Shown one piece after another: positions 7,825-17,101 of a DNA stretch of 64,000 bases. The notes below the pieces were generated by a model that was given only the letters and a program-made list of their open reading frames with translations, did no database searches and was not told the origin of the DNA. The position numbers and the translations under genes are program-made. Source of the stretch: Bacillus kwashiorkori (GTDB lineage: Bacteria > Bacillota > Bacilli > Bacillales > Caldibacillaceae); contig NZ_CTDX01000012.1 in NCBI RefSeq assembly GCF_001375515.1, positions 1 to 64,000 of the forward strand, in the 5' to 3' direction. How positions within the stretch are numbered: the stretch's first letter is position 1; each line of letters starts with the position of its first letter.

Positions 7825-8565
7825 CTACAACATCTCATTTATTTGTTCCAGGCTAAGACCGATCGTTTGGGCAATTTGCTTTTTAGTTTCACCGTTTTTT
7901 ATCCTTTTTTTAATCTCCTTTTGTAATTTCGTTCTGCCGCCCAATTTTGCTACGCGGTTTTCCTCTTTTAAGATTTCTAGAAATTCTCCATTTGTACGAA
8001 AAACCATTTCATCGAGATTTTTATATTTACTCGATTGAAGATTACCGTTATTACTTGGGTTAACATATACATCTGGTATCCAAGTTGTCGGAAAAACAAT
8101 ACACTCCACTAATTCGACTGTCATTTCCTCTGTAAAGCGGATGAGAAAGGTCGCAATATACAAATTACTAGTTGGATTATTTTCTAAAAATTCTATTAAT
8201 CCAATCGCCTTGGATATATCATCTTTATTTACCTTTCCATCAATTACAGCAGATTTAATATTGACAAAGGATTTCGATCCCGATTTTAATTGAAATTCAA
8301 AATCATACACGCCAACTTCTGAATCTGCCGGTATGACAGATTGGAAGCCATAATCTTGAGCGTACTTTTCTAAGTTTTGACTAATGACTTCTTCAATAAT
8401 TCGCCAAACAGTCCGCCCTTTTGCAGCTTTCCGCCAACCATACGGCATTAATTGATTATTAGCGATCGGAATATGTTTAATTTTATCGTGAACAAGTTTA
8501 TTAATATTTTCTTCTAGTACTTGTCTTTCTTTAGCAATATTGTTAATAAGTAATTCTCGGTTCAT
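7825..8565 (-). CDS. Solitary PD-(D/E)XK nuclease-like protein
   Basis: About 246 residues. The middle shows a restriction-endonuclease-like signature: VGVYDFEFQLKSGSKSFVNIKSA, in which the Asp of YDF and the Lys of NIKS would be catalytic. A segment typical of the fold (KDDISKAIGLIEFLENN) follows. The C-terminal 40 residues (GGRTKLQKEIKKRIKNGE, KKQIAQTIGLSLEQI) look like a basic helix followed by a helix-turn-helix. The start was set at the ATG 7 bases after GGAG; an earlier ATG two codons upstream is possible. No methyltransferase, recombinase or antitoxin gene is adjacent. A lone type II endonuclease or an Rpn/transposase-31-like nuclease are the alternatives. Specificity is unknown. Confidence 0.6.
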   Translation of the reverse strand: MNRELLINNIAKERQVLEENINKLVHDKIKHIPIANNQLMPYGWRKAAKGRTVWRIIEEVISQNLEKYAQDYGFQSVIPADSEVGVYDFEFQLKSGSKSFVNIKSAVIDGKVNKDDISKAIGLIEFLENNPTSNLYIATFLIRFTEEMTVELVECIVFPTTWIPDVYVNPSNNGNLQSSKYKNLDEMVFRTNGEFLEILKEENRVAKLGGRTKLQKEIKKRIKNGETKKQIAQTIGLSLEQINEML

Positions 8566-8777
8566 CACCATACTCCATACCCCCTGAATGTTATACAAAC
8601 ATACTATAACATAAGTGAAATGAATCATTGAACAGCATATACATATATTTTGCTTTATTTAACTTTGGGATAACTATTTCAAGAGAACATCCATTTGGAA
8701 AAAAAAGCAATGAAAATAAGTGTTGACTTTTCATTCTGTTTTTGTAATAATTCATGTAACTAAATACTGGTACCTTT

Positions 8778-8803
8778 AATTCAGTCCAGAGAGGCTGACA
8801 AGG
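8778..8803 (+). promoter_or_regulatory. PyrR-binding element of a pyrimidine attenuator
   Basis: TTTAATTCAGTCCAGAGAGG followed by CTGACAAGG matches the PyrR recognition loop of Bacillus pyr leaders (AGUCCNGNGAGGCU ... AAGG). When PyrR with UMP binds here, the downstream terminator is expected to form and transcription of codBA to stop. Confidence 0.9.
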
Positions 8804-8867
8804 ACGACGGAAATAATGATAAATTACTAGTCTAAAAATTACTTTAGACTTGTATTTCATTATGGTT

Positions 8868-8905
8868 AAAGGCTTCTTGTCACGTTTTGGCAAGAAGCCT
8901 TTTTT
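8868..8905 (+). terminator. PyrR-controlled attenuator terminator
   Basis: A perfect 12-bp stem, AAAGGCTTCTTG with CAAGAAGCCTTT, an 11-base loop and six T residues form a strong terminator about 90 bases before the cytosine permease start. A smaller hairpin (AGTCTAAA with TTTAGACT, 8829-8850) lies between it and the PyrR loop. Confidence 0.9.
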
Positions 8906-8997
8906 GGTGGAGAGCAAAAGGGAAAAACACCATCATTACGACAATCCGTTCTCTGGTACCGGTTCTAGCTTAAATTTATTTGAGTGGAGGAATTGGT

Positions 8998-10260
8998 ATG
9001 AAAAAAGTAGATTTGGATTTTTCATTACAAGCAGTACCTAAGGAAAACCGAAATGGATTTTGGAGAATGTTAGCAGTAATGCTCGGGTTAACATTTTTCT
9101 CAGCGAGTATGGTGTCGGGAGGAACTCTTGCAAGCGGGTTAAGTTTTTCTAAAATGATAGCAATCGTGTTAATAGGTAATCTCCTACTCGGGCTATATAC
9201 AGGGGCACTTGCCTTTATTTCTGCAAAAACAGGATTATCAACCCCTTTACTTGCTCGTTATGCATTTGGTGAAAAGGGATCGTATTTGTCTTCATTTTTA
9301 CTGGCGATTACCCAAGTAGGCTGGTTTGGTGTTGGTGTAGCGATGTTTGCTCTTCCAGTGGAGAAAGTTACTGGAATGAATGTGTATGTTCTAATAGCGG
9401 TTGCAGGTGTATTGATGACAACTACTGCATTTTTCGGTATAAAAGCATTAACAATCTTAAGTGTTATAGCAGTCCCAGCAATTGCAGTATTGGGCAGTAC
9501 TTCTGTTGTTCGGGCAACGGAATCAATGGGTGGTATTCAAGCACTGTTTCATTATGAACCGCAAACACAAATGGAGTTAGCGGTGGCGTTAACTATTTGT
9601 ATCGGTTCATTTATTAGTGCGGGAACATTAACACCTGACTTTGCCAGATTTTCAAAGTCTAATCGAGGGGCAGTATTAGCGACAATAATCGCCTTCTTTA
9701 TTGGTAATTCTTTAATGTTCTTTTTCGGAGCAGTCGGTACTATTGCAACTGGTCAATCCGATATTTCGGAAGTAATGTTTCTCCAAGGATTAATTATTCC
9801 AGCAATTATCGTCTTAGGGTTAAATATTTGGACGACTAATGATAATGCTTTATATTCATCTGGATTAGGATTCTCCAATATTACGAAAATCGCGAAAAGT
9901 AAAATGGTCATTATCAATGGTATCATTGGTACAATTTTAGCAATGTGGTTATATAACAATTTTGTTAGCTGGTTAACAATGTTAGGATCCACCTTGCCCC
10001 CAATCGGTGCGATTATTTTAGCTGACTTTTTCCTTGTAAAGCGAGGCGTGTATGATAATTTTACAAAAATGAAGTTCAAAACGGTGAATTGGGTAGCGAT
10101 GTTTTCCTGGGTAATCGGTGTATTAGCTGCAAACTTTCTCCCGGGGATTCCTCCAATTAACGCATTAATCAGTTCAGCAGTGTTTTACACCGTTGTTTCC
10201 ATAGTACAGTTGAAGAGCTTTCCATTATTAGAAGCGAAAAAGGTGGGGGTTAAACAATGA
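8998..10260 (+). CDS. codB: Cytosine permease (NCS1 family)
   Basis: The 420-residue integral membrane protein has about 12 hydrophobic helices and begins with a short polar tail ([18 protein letters not shown]) typical of CodB. Conserved NCS1 features include [13 protein letters not shown] and the helix [14 protein letters not shown]. It should import cytosine by cation symport. The ATG follows GTGGAGGA by 6 bases; earlier in-frame TTG would swallow that ribosome site. The stop overlaps the deaminase start in an ATGA junction, so import and deamination are translationally coupled. A PyrR attenuator in the leader makes uridine nucleotides the likely signal. Confidence 0.93.
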   Translation: MKKVDLDFSLQAVPKENRNGFWRMLAVMLGLTFFSASMVSGGTLASGLSFSKMIAIVLIGNLLLGLYTGALAFISAKTGLSTPLLARYAFGEKGSYLSSFLLAITQVGWFGVGVAMFALPVEKVTGMNVYVLIAVAGVLMTTTAFFGIKALTILSVIAVPAIAVLGSTSVVRATESMGGIQALFHYEPQTQMELAVALTICIGSFISAGTLTPDFARFSKSNRGAVLATIIAFFIGNSLMFFFGAVGTIATGQSDISEVMFLQGLIIPAIIVLGLNIWTTNDNALYSSGLGFSNITKIAKSKMVIINGIIGTILAMWLYNNFVSWLTMLGSTLPPIGAIILADFFLVKRGVYDNFTKMKFKTVNWVAMFSWVIGVLAANFLPGIPPINALISSAVFYTVVSIVQLKSFPLLEAKKVGVKQ

Positions 10261-11528
10261 TTATAAAAAATGCTAGCTTAAGAGGAAGACAAGGGTTATG
10301 GAATATAGAAGTACAAAATGGGATAATAAAACAACTAACGAAAGATTATATCGTTTCAGATGAACAAACAATGGATGTCGCAGGTGCTTTAGTATTACCA
10401 CCATTTATAGAACCGCATATCCATTTGGATACGACGTTAACAGCCGGTCAACCAAATTGGAATAGGAGCGGGACATTGTTTGAAGGGATTCAAAGATGGG
10501 CGGAAAGAAAACAGACGGTGACAATCGCTGATGTAAAAAATAGAGCAAAAATGGCTTTAAAATGGCAAATGGCACAAGGAATACAATTTGTCCGTACACA
10601 TGTTGATGTAACAGATCCAAATTTAACCGCCTTAAAAGCAATGTTAGAAGTAAAGGAAGAAATGGCTCCATATATAGACTTGCAAATTGTCGCCTTTCCA
10701 CAAGAAGGAATTTTATCCTATTCTGGCGGGAAGGAATTAATGGAAGAAGCTGTAAAAATGGGTGCTGATGTTGTCGGTGCCATTCCCCATTATGAGTTCA
10801 CACGGGAATACGGAGTCGAGTCCGTACAATTTGCCTTTGATCTCGCCGAAAAATATCAGCTTCCGATAGACATCCATTGTGATGAAGTAGATGATGACCA
10901 ATCCCGCTTCATTGAAGTAGTTGCTAAGGAAAGTTATGAACGGGGAATGGGATCACTCGTGACTGCTAGCCATACGACAGCAATGGGTTCCTATAATGAT
11001 TCGTATGCAAACAAACTATTCCGGTTGTTAAAATTAGCCGATATAAATTTTGTAGCAAACCCATTAGTCAATATCCATCTCCAAGGTCGCTTTGATTCTT
11101 ATCCGAAACGGCGTGGAATTACTAGGGTAAAAGAATTACTTAGTGCGGGGTTAAACGTATGTTTTGGTCATGATGATATTTTTGATCCGTGGTATCCGTT
11201 AGGAACAGGTAATATGTTGCAAGTTCTTTTTATGGGTATTCATGTGAGTCAATTAATGGGATATGAGGAAATTATCCAATCCATTGATTTAATAACAACA
11301 AACAGTGCGAAAACGTTAGGATTGGAATCTCACTATGGGATAGAAATTGGCAAACCAGCTAACTTTATTATTCTTTCTGCAAACGATGAATTTGACGCAA
11401 TTCGGAAACAAGCATCTGTCTTATATTCCTTTAGAAACGGAAAACTAATAACTAAAACAACACCGAGTAAAACAAACATAATAGTAAATGACAAAGAAGA
11501 AACAATTGAATTTGAAAGGCTAGGTTAA
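10257..11528 (+). CDS. codA: Cytosine deaminase
   Basis: The 423-residue amidohydrolase converts cytosine to uracil and ammonia in pyrimidine salvage. Metal and catalytic residues of the CodA class are all visible: His54 and His56 (PHIHLD), His207 and Glu210 ([10 protein letters not shown]), His239 (TASHTTAM) and Asp306 ([10 protein letters not shown]). Length and motif order match E. coli CodA. The start overlaps the permease stop by 4 bases, with GGTGGGGG upstream. The enzyme is cytosolic. Some CodA relatives act on creatinine or isoguanine, but pairing with CodB and PyrR control supports cytosine. Confidence 0.94.
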   Translation: MIIKNASLRGRQGLWNIEVQNGIIKQLTKDYIVSDEQTMDVAGALVLPPFIEPHIHLDTTLTAGQPNWNRSGTLFEGIQRWAERKQTVTIADVKNRAKMALKWQMAQGIQFVRTHVDVTDPNLTALKAMLEVKEEMAPYIDLQIVAFPQEGILSYSGGKELMEEAVKMGADVVGAIPHYEFTREYGVESVQFAFDLAEKYQLPIDIHCDEVDDDQSRFIEVVAKESYERGMGSLVTASHTTAMGSYNDSYANKLFRLLKLADINFVANPLVNIHLQGRFDSYPKRRGITRVKELLSAGLNVCFGHDDIFDPWYPLGTGNMLQVLFMGIHVSQLMGYEEIIQSIDLITTNSAKTLGLESHYGIEIGKPANFIILSANDEFDAIRKQASVLYSFRNGKLITKTTPSKTNIIVNDKEETIEFERLG

Positions 11529-11556
11529 CCATCAGTTTCCCTATTGTCAAATTGGT

Positions 11557-11608
11557 AGGCTACAAAGAAAATATGATTATGTTAAACATTTTCTGTAGCC
11601 TCTTTTTT
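11557..11608 (+). terminator. Terminator of codBA
   Basis: AGGCTACA pairs with TGTAGCCT; the stem continues imperfectly inward (GAAAATATG with CATTTTC) and six T residues follow. Confidence 0.85.
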
Positions 11609-11797
11609 GTTTTAATTTTTCTTCTTTTCGCAATTCGGAGGTAAAAAATGACATTTAAAAACTGTTAAGCTATAATACAAGTGGTAACCAACTTTTAACA
11701 CTATTAATCCCAAGTTGAACATTTGTTAGTGAATAAATGTATAGTAGGAAAATGAAACAAATTTAACCCTATTGCCACTGTAGAAAGGGTGAAACAA

Positions 11798-12556
11798 ATG
11801 ATTACATTGAAAAATGTTAGTAAGACCTATCCACAAGGTTCAAAACAGTTTCATGCGATTCAATCAGTTAATTTAACGATTAGTAAAGGGAATATTCATG
11901 GCGTTATCGGAGCGAGTGGAGCGGGAAAATCAACTTTATTAAGAATCATTAATCTATTGGAAACCCCAGATAGTGGAGAAGTAATAATTGAAGGTAACGA
12001 TATTGCGAAATTAAAACAGAAAAAATTACGTGAAGCAAGACGCTCGATTGGAATGATTTTTCAGCATTTTCATCTCGTCCATAACAAGACTGTTTTTGAT
12101 AATGTCGCTGTATCCTTACAACTAGCACGATTTCCAAAAAAAGAAATAAATAATCGAGTAATCGAATGTTTACGTTTTGTCGGTCTTGAGGATCAACGAG
12201 CAAAGTATCCGGCTCAATTAAGTGGTGGTCAAAAACAACGAGTTGCAATTGCACGGGCGTTAGCAAACAAGCCTTCTATCCTTTTATGTGATGAACCAAC
12301 ATCAGCACTCGATCCAAACACGACCGGTGATATTTTGCGTGTATTAAAGATGATTAATGAACAACTAGGTGTCACAATCGTCATAGTAAGTCACGAAATG
12401 AATGTGATTAAAAGTATTTGTAATCAAGTAACGGTACTCAATAATGGACAAGTCTATGAAACTTTGGAAATAGAGCCTCGTGGTTTAGCAACTGCCAATC
12501 ATGACCCAAGTTGGTTCGTGGAACAGTTAAAGAAGGAGGCTATCCAAAATGCCTGA
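11798..12556 (+). CDS. metN: MetN-type ABC importer ATPase, no NIL domain
   Basis: The 252-residue ATPase has Walker A GASGAGKST, the Q-loop (MIFQHFHL), signature LSGGQKQR and Walker B ILLCDEPTSALD. It is closest to MetN/NlpA-type methionine importers by sequence and because MetI- and MetQ-like genes follow. Usual MetN proteins are about 340 residues with a C-terminal NIL domain that binds methionine and shuts the transporter. Here the protein ends soon after the D- and H-loops (SHEMNVIK), so that control is missing. ATG was chosen because AAAGGG lies 8 bases before it. Substrate could be methionine, another amino acid or a sulfur compound. Confidence 0.85.
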   Translation: MITLKNVSKTYPQGSKQFHAIQSVNLTISKGNIHGVIGASGAGKSTLLRIINLLETPDSGEVIIEGNDIAKLKQKKLREARRSIGMIFQHFHLVHNKTVFDNVAVSLQLARFPKKEINNRVIECLRFVGLEDQRAKYPAQLSGGQKQRVAIARALANKPSILLCDEPTSALDPNTTGDILRVLKMINEQLGVTIVIVSHEMNVIKSICNQVTVLNNGQVYETLEIEPRGLATANHDPSWFVEQLKKEAIQNA

Positions 12557-13211
12557 AGTACTTATTTTATATCAAACAGAAATATGGCAATCAATAGTAG
12601 AAACATTCATTATGGTAGGGATTTCTATTTTGGCTGCTGTGTTCATTGGCCTGCCGATAGGAACATTATTATTTTTAACACGAAAAGGTTCCATGATGGA
12701 AAACCGTCCTATCTTTTCCACACTGAATATTTTTGTCAATGTGGTTCGTTCCTTTCCATTCTTATTGCTTGTTGTATTTTTAATCCCATTTACCCGCTGG
12801 TTAATTGGAACGGCGATGGGGACAATTGCTTCGACGGTACCATTATCTATTATTGCTATCGCCTATTATTCACGCCTAGTAGAACAAGCTCTGCTTGAAG
12901 TGCCGAAAGGAGTGATTGAGGCGGCAACAGCAATGGGAGCTTCTACCTTTGAAATTATTTATAAGTTTGTTTTTGTAGAAGCAAGGTCTGGGCTCGTACT
13001 CGGCTTAACAACCTCTACGATTAGTTTCATCTCCTATTCGACTATTATGGGAGTAGTAGGCGGCGGTGGAATTGGTGATTTTGCCATTCGTTATGGCTAT
13101 CAACGTTTTGAAACAGAATTAATGAATTACATGATTATTATCATGATTATTCTCGTTACCATTATTCAGTTTACTGGAACAACCGTCTCGAGAATGTTGG
13201 ACAAACGGTAA
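12549..13211 (+). CDS. metI: MetI-type ABC importer permease
   Basis: The 220-residue permease has five hydrophobic helices and the binding-protein-dependent transport loop EAATAMGASTFEIIYKFVFVEA, which docks on the ATPase. The end (GGGGIGDFAIRYGYQRFETE) is very typical of MetI. It overlaps the ATPase gene by 8 bases and has AAGGAGG 10 bases before its ATG, so the two are coupled. It forms a homodimer in the membrane in known systems. Confidence 0.9.
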   Translation: MPEVLILYQTEIWQSIVETFIMVGISILAAVFIGLPIGTLLFLTRKGSMMENRPIFSTLNIFVNVVRSFPFLLLVVFLIPFTRWLIGTAMGTIASTVPLSIIAIAYYSRLVEQALLEVPKGVIEAATAMGASTFEIIYKFVFVEARSGLVLGLTTSTISFISYSTIMGVVGGGGIGDFAIRYGYQRFETELMNYMIIIMIILVTIIQFTGTTVSRMLDKR

Positions 13212-13243
13212 CAAAACCTATTACATAATGGAGGTATATTTAA

Positions 13244-14071
13244 ATGAAGAAAATAGTATTATTTTTACTTACGGCGATGTTAGTATTATCTGCATGTGGG
13301 AAAAATGAAAAGGATACAGAAGGTAACAACGCGAATACGAATCAAGAAGAACAAACATTACGAGTAGCATCATTAATTCCGCCGATGACGGAAATCCTAG
13401 ATGTCGTTAAACCGCTTTTAAAAGAAGAAGGGATTAACTTAGAAGTAGAAGTATTATCCGATAATGTGCAACCAAATGATGCGTTAGCGGCCAAAGAAGT
13501 AGACGCTAACTTTTTCCAACACGTACCATATATGGAGGAATATAATGAAAATAAAGGAACAGAGCTTGTTCCAATTACACCGATCTATCATGCTATTTAT
13601 GGTGTTTATTCAAAAAAATACAAATCAATCGATGAAGTTCCAAACGGAGCATCCGTTGCCATTGCAAATGACTCAACGAATATTGGTCGTTCCCTCGTTC
13701 TGTTACACAACCACGGTGTTATTAAACTTAAAGATGGGGTCGAAGTAACTCAAACGACACAAAAGGACATTATTGAAAACGAAAAAAACTTAAAATTTAA
13801 AGAAGTAGACTTATTAATGTTAGCAAGAATGTACGATGAAGCTGATATAGTAGTCATGACACCTGCTTATGCCGCTCCACTCGGTTTAACACCGAAAAAG
13901 GACGCATTAATTACAGAAGGTTTAGAATCTGAGTTTGCGATTACGTTAGTAGCAAGGAAAGACAATGCCGATTCTGAGTTAATTAAAAAGTTAGCTGAAA
14001 AGATGACAGGACCGGAAGTGAAGAAGTTTTTAGAAGAAAATTATAACGAAACAGCAATACCAGCTTTTTAA
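13244..14071 (+). CDS. metQ: MetQ/NlpA-family substrate-binding lipoprotein
   Basis: The 275-residue product starts with a lipoprotein signal, MKKIVLFLLTAMLVLSACG, with the lipidated Cys18. The mature part matches NlpA/MetQ proteins: LRVASLIPPMTEILDVVKPLL, VDANFFQHVPYMEEYN, and VAIANDSTNIGRSL. These delineate the two lobes around the ligand cleft. Known relatives bind L- or D-methionine or dipeptides. It is the third gene of the operon, 32 bases after the permease, with TGGAGG upstream. No SAM riboswitch or T-box is visible before the operon, so sulfur control is not evident. Confidence 0.9.
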   Translation: MKKIVLFLLTAMLVLSACGKNEKDTEGNNANTNQEEQTLRVASLIPPMTEILDVVKPLLKEEGINLEVEVLSDNVQPNDALAAKEVDANFFQHVPYMEEYNENKGTELVPITPIYHAIYGVYSKKYKSIDEVPNGASVAIANDSTNIGRSLVLLHNHGVIKLKDGVEVTQTTQKDIIENEKNLKFKEVDLLMLARMYDEADIVVMTPAYAAPLGLTPKKDALITEGLESEFAITLVARKDNADSELIKKLAEKMTGPEVKKFLEENYNETAIPAF

Positions 14072-14089
14072 TAGCAGAAACTAGAACAT

Positions 14090-14165
14090 AAGGGATTAGA
14101 ATCCTACATACGATTCTATATAGCGATTCGAGCTATATATACCGTAGGGATTCTAATCCCTTTTT
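14090..14165 (+). terminator. Strong nested terminator after metNIQ-like operon
   Basis: A perfect 15-bp outer stem (AAGGGATTAGAATCC and complement, 14090-14104 with 14148-14162) encloses a second hairpin (TATATAGC with GCTATATA). A T-run follows. Confidence 0.9.
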
Positions 14166-14291
14166 CCTGTTAGTAAATGTTGTTAAGCTTGATGTAAATC
14201 TTGAAATTCATACCCTTGTATGTCAATATTTATATATTAAGTATTTAACAGAACATACTCGTAAATGTGTATTAATAGAGGGGTTTTTAAA

Positions 14292-15473
14292 ATGGAAAAT
14301 AAAGCAGTTATTTTAGGCAACAACTACTATATTGGATTAAGCGTTATTAGAAGTCTAGGTGTCCATGGCATTCATACCGTGGCAATTGACTATTCGGAAA
14401 AAGATACATATGGAACAAAATCAAAATATTGTTCAGAAACGTTAATAGCCCCCCACTATAAGGAAGAAAAACGACAATTTATTGACTTTCTCATTAACTA
14501 TGCCAAACAACAAACCGAGCCACCTGTCCTAATCCCATGCCATGACAATTATGTAGAAATTATCGATGAATATTTACATGAGCTAAAAAAATATTATTTA
14601 TTATTGGATATCGAACAAGGCTTATATACGAAGGCAATGGATAAAGGCTCTCTTTATGATTTAGCGAAAGATTTTCAAGTATTAGTTCCTGAATCATTAT
14701 CTGTGGATGATGAAAATTTATTAGAAAAAGTAGACACGATGATTAAATATCCATGTATTGTCAAGCCTACCGATTCACCAGCATTTGTCGCTAAATTTAG
14801 AAGAAAGATTTTTAAAGTTCATAATCAAGAACAACTATTAGATGCCATAAACCAAGCGAAAGAGGCAAATTTAGAAGTTATTGTTCAGCGAATTATCCCT
14901 GGTTTCGATGACCATATGTACACTTTTGATGCTTATTTAAATAACGACTCAAAAGTTGTTCATTGGGTAACATGTCAAAAACAACGGCAATTTCCAATAA
15001 ACTTTGGTGCTTCTGTATATACTGGCCAAAAATACGTGCCAGAACTGTATGATATTGGGGCGAAATTTTTAGAAGGAATTGGCTTCAAAGGTTTTGTTGA
15101 AATTGAATTTAAAAAAGATGCCGAAACTGGACAATACTATTTAATAGAATTAAACGTCCGAACAACAAATTTTAACAGTTTATTATATAAAATTGGTATG
15201 AATTTCCCATATATTTTATATCGTGAGCTCACAGGCAATCCATTACCTCCATCAGCCATTAAACATGATACAAATACGTACTTTTGGTATGCATATGAAG
15301 ATTTTCTTGCAATTAAAGATTACTTAAAAACAAAACAACTAACATTAGGGCAAGTAATCCGATCCTTATTTGCGAAAAAGGCGTATGCCATTTGGGATTG
15401 GAAAGACCCTAAACCAGGATTAGTCTTTGCAAAAATGATATGGAAAAAAGCAATGAAAAAACTGAAGAGATAA
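14292..15473 (+). CDS. ATP-grasp ligase, probable D-aspartate ligase
   Basis: The 393-residue protein belongs to the carboxylate-amine ATP-grasp ligases (COG3919-like). The N-terminus (KAVILGNNYYIGLSVIRSLG) forms the pre-ATP-grasp domain. The central block (KYPCIVKPTDS) carries the ATP-binding lysine, and the late block YYLIELNVRTTNFNSL supplies metal-binding Glu and Asn. Enterococcal and lactococcal D-Asp ligases (Asl) of this class add D-aspartate to the side-chain amine of the stem-peptide Lys. The aspartate racemase, MurE-like and asparagine synthase genes downstream make that role likely. ATG follows GAGGGG. It is the first gene of the cassette, after the metQ terminator. Confidence 0.8.
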   Translation: MENKAVILGNNYYIGLSVIRSLGVHGIHTVAIDYSEKDTYGTKSKYCSETLIAPHYKEEKRQFIDFLINYAKQQTEPPVLIPCHDNYVEIIDEYLHELKKYYLLLDIEQGLYTKAMDKGSLYDLAKDFQVLVPESLSVDDENLLEKVDTMIKYPCIVKPTDSPAFVAKFRRKIFKVHNQEQLLDAINQAKEANLEVIVQRIIPGFDDHMYTFDAYLNNDSKVVHWVTCQKQRQFPINFGASVYTGQKYVPELYDIGAKFLEGIGFKGFVEIEFKKDAETGQYYLIELNVRTTNFNSLLYKIGMNFPYILYRELTGNPLPPSAIKHDTNTYFWYAYEDFLAIKDYLKTKQLTLGQVIRSLFAKKAYAIWDWKDPKPGLVFAKMIWKKAMKKLKR

Positions 15474-15508
15474 TTTCAATGAAACATGAGATTAACGGAG
15501 ATGGTGCT

Positions 15509-16981
15509 ATGTTATTAACAAAATTAGTGGAAGATTTAACATATGAATTAATTCAAGGAAGTCTAAATATTGATATATCATCAATAGCTTATGACTCAAG
15601 AAAAGTTGAAAAAAACGGTTTGTTTGTGGCAGTAACTGGTTTTACGGTTGACGGCCACAGGTTCATTAATAATGCCATTGCAAAAGGGGCAAAGACGGTA
15701 ATCGTCGAAAAAGATGTATGGGTAGAAGAAGGTGTCACCGTATTAAAAGTTCCAGATAGTCGGGCTGCCTTGGCTAAAGTTTCTGTTAACTTTTATAACC
15801 ATCCAACGGAAAAATTGAATTTAATTGGAATAACGGGTACGAATGGTAAAACATCCACGTCATTTTTCTTAAAATCAATATTGGACGTAGCGGAGAAATC
15901 GAATGGAGTAATCGGCACAATTGGTACATTTATTCAAAACGAACAAATAAAAAATAATAATACTACTCCAGAATCATTAAACTTACAACAAATTTTTTCC
16001 AAAATGGTGAAGGAAAAAATTGAGAACTGTATTATGGAAGTTTCTTCCCATTCGATTAGTTTAAACCGGGTAGCATATAGTCAATTCAACACAGCAATCT
16101 TTACTAATTTGTCGCCAGATCATTTAGAATTACACCATTCGATGGAAGAATATTTTTTAACTAAGGCACAATTATTTCAGTTGTCATCTGACTATAACGT
16201 CATTAATATAGATGATGAGTATGGTGCTAGATTAGCGGAAATTGTGGAACCGTACAAAGCAAAATTAATAACATACGGATTAGATAACCGCGCACATATT
16301 CAAGCTCGCCATATTTGTCAGTCGGAAAATTTTACGGAATATGAATGTCTCACACCTAGTGGAAGTTTCACAGTGACAGTCAATATTCCTGGAATAGTGA
16401 ATGTATATAATTCCTTAGCAGCGATTAGTTGTGCGTATTTACATCAAATCCCGGTTAGCGTCATTCAAAAAGGTATTGCGTCAGTAACGAATATTAAAGG
16501 ACGATTTGAAGTGATTTATCATGAAAAGGATAAAAAAGTCGTTATTGACTTTGCTCATACAGAAGATGGCTTGCAAAAAGCGTTAGAAACATTAAGACCT
16601 TTTACGAAAGGTCGCTTAATCGTCGTTTTTGGTGTATATGCAGCACCTGGTAAATTGGGGGAGGATAAACGAAGAGCAATGGGCAAAGTGGCTGCTCGTT
16701 ATGCTGATTTTTCCGTCGTAACTTCCGATAACCCGAAGGAACAAGATCCAAATGCCATTATTAATGAAATTGTAGCGGCAATGGAAGAGGAAAATGGCAA
16801 CTATGCGATAAGAATAGATCGTAAGGAAGCGATTATCTATGCATTACAAATATGTCAACCAAATGATACGGTATTACTCGCAGGGAAAGGGCATGAAACG
16901 TCCCAAGTAATTGGTAAAGAAGAAATTCCTTTTAACGAGAAGGAAATTGTCCTCGAATATTTTTCAAAAACTCCTTTTTAA
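15509..16981 (+). CDS. murE: MurE-like UDP-MurNAc-tripeptide synthetase
   Basis: The 490-residue Mur ligase has the P-loop GITGTNGKTSTS, the Mur motifs NLSPDHLELH and VVIDFAHTEDGL, and the C-terminal VLLAGKGHETSQ, all diagnostic of MurE. The specificity loop reads DNPKEQDP at about residue 407. Meso-DAP enzymes have DNPR, where Arg holds the second carboxylate of DAP; Lys enzymes such as S. aureus differ there. Lys or Orn is therefore the more likely substrate. A housekeeping murE normally sits in the division/cell-wall cluster, so this is probably a second copy. The ATG 8 bases after CGGAG gives the usual family length. Gap to the ligase gene is 35 bases. Confidence 0.87.
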   Translation: MLLTKLVEDLTYELIQGSLNIDISSIAYDSRKVEKNGLFVAVTGFTVDGHRFINNAIAKGAKTVIVEKDVWVEEGVTVLKVPDSRAALAKVSVNFYNHPTEKLNLIGITGTNGKTSTSFFLKSILDVAEKSNGVIGTIGTFIQNEQIKNNNTTPESLNLQQIFSKMVKEKIENCIMEVSSHSISLNRVAYSQFNTAIFTNLSPDHLELHHSMEEYFLTKAQLFQLSSDYNVINIDDEYGARLAEIVEPYKAKLITYGLDNRAHIQARHICQSENFTEYECLTPSGSFTVTVNIPGIVNVYNSLAAISCAYLHQIPVSVIQKGIASVTNIKGRFEVIYHEKDKKVVIDFAHTEDGLQKALETLRPFTKGRLIVVFGVYAAPGKLGEDKRRAMGKVAARYADFSVVTSDNPKEQDPNAIINEIVAAMEEENGNYAIRIDRKEAIIYALQICQPNDTVLLAGKGHETSQVIGKEEIPFNEKEIVLEYFSKTPF

Positions 16982-17101
16982 TGGACTGTTGATTTTGTTC
17001 TATTGGAATTCAATCTCTATATAAATCAAGAAATTTTTTCAAAAGCAACATTGTCAAAAAATAAATTACAAACGTAATTAGAAAGTAAGTGGTGATGGGT
17101 C

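Noticed and set aside
11641-11797. Possible SAM riboswitch or T-box before the MetNIQ-type operon
   Set aside because: None of the conserved S-box or T-box elements was found in the leader.
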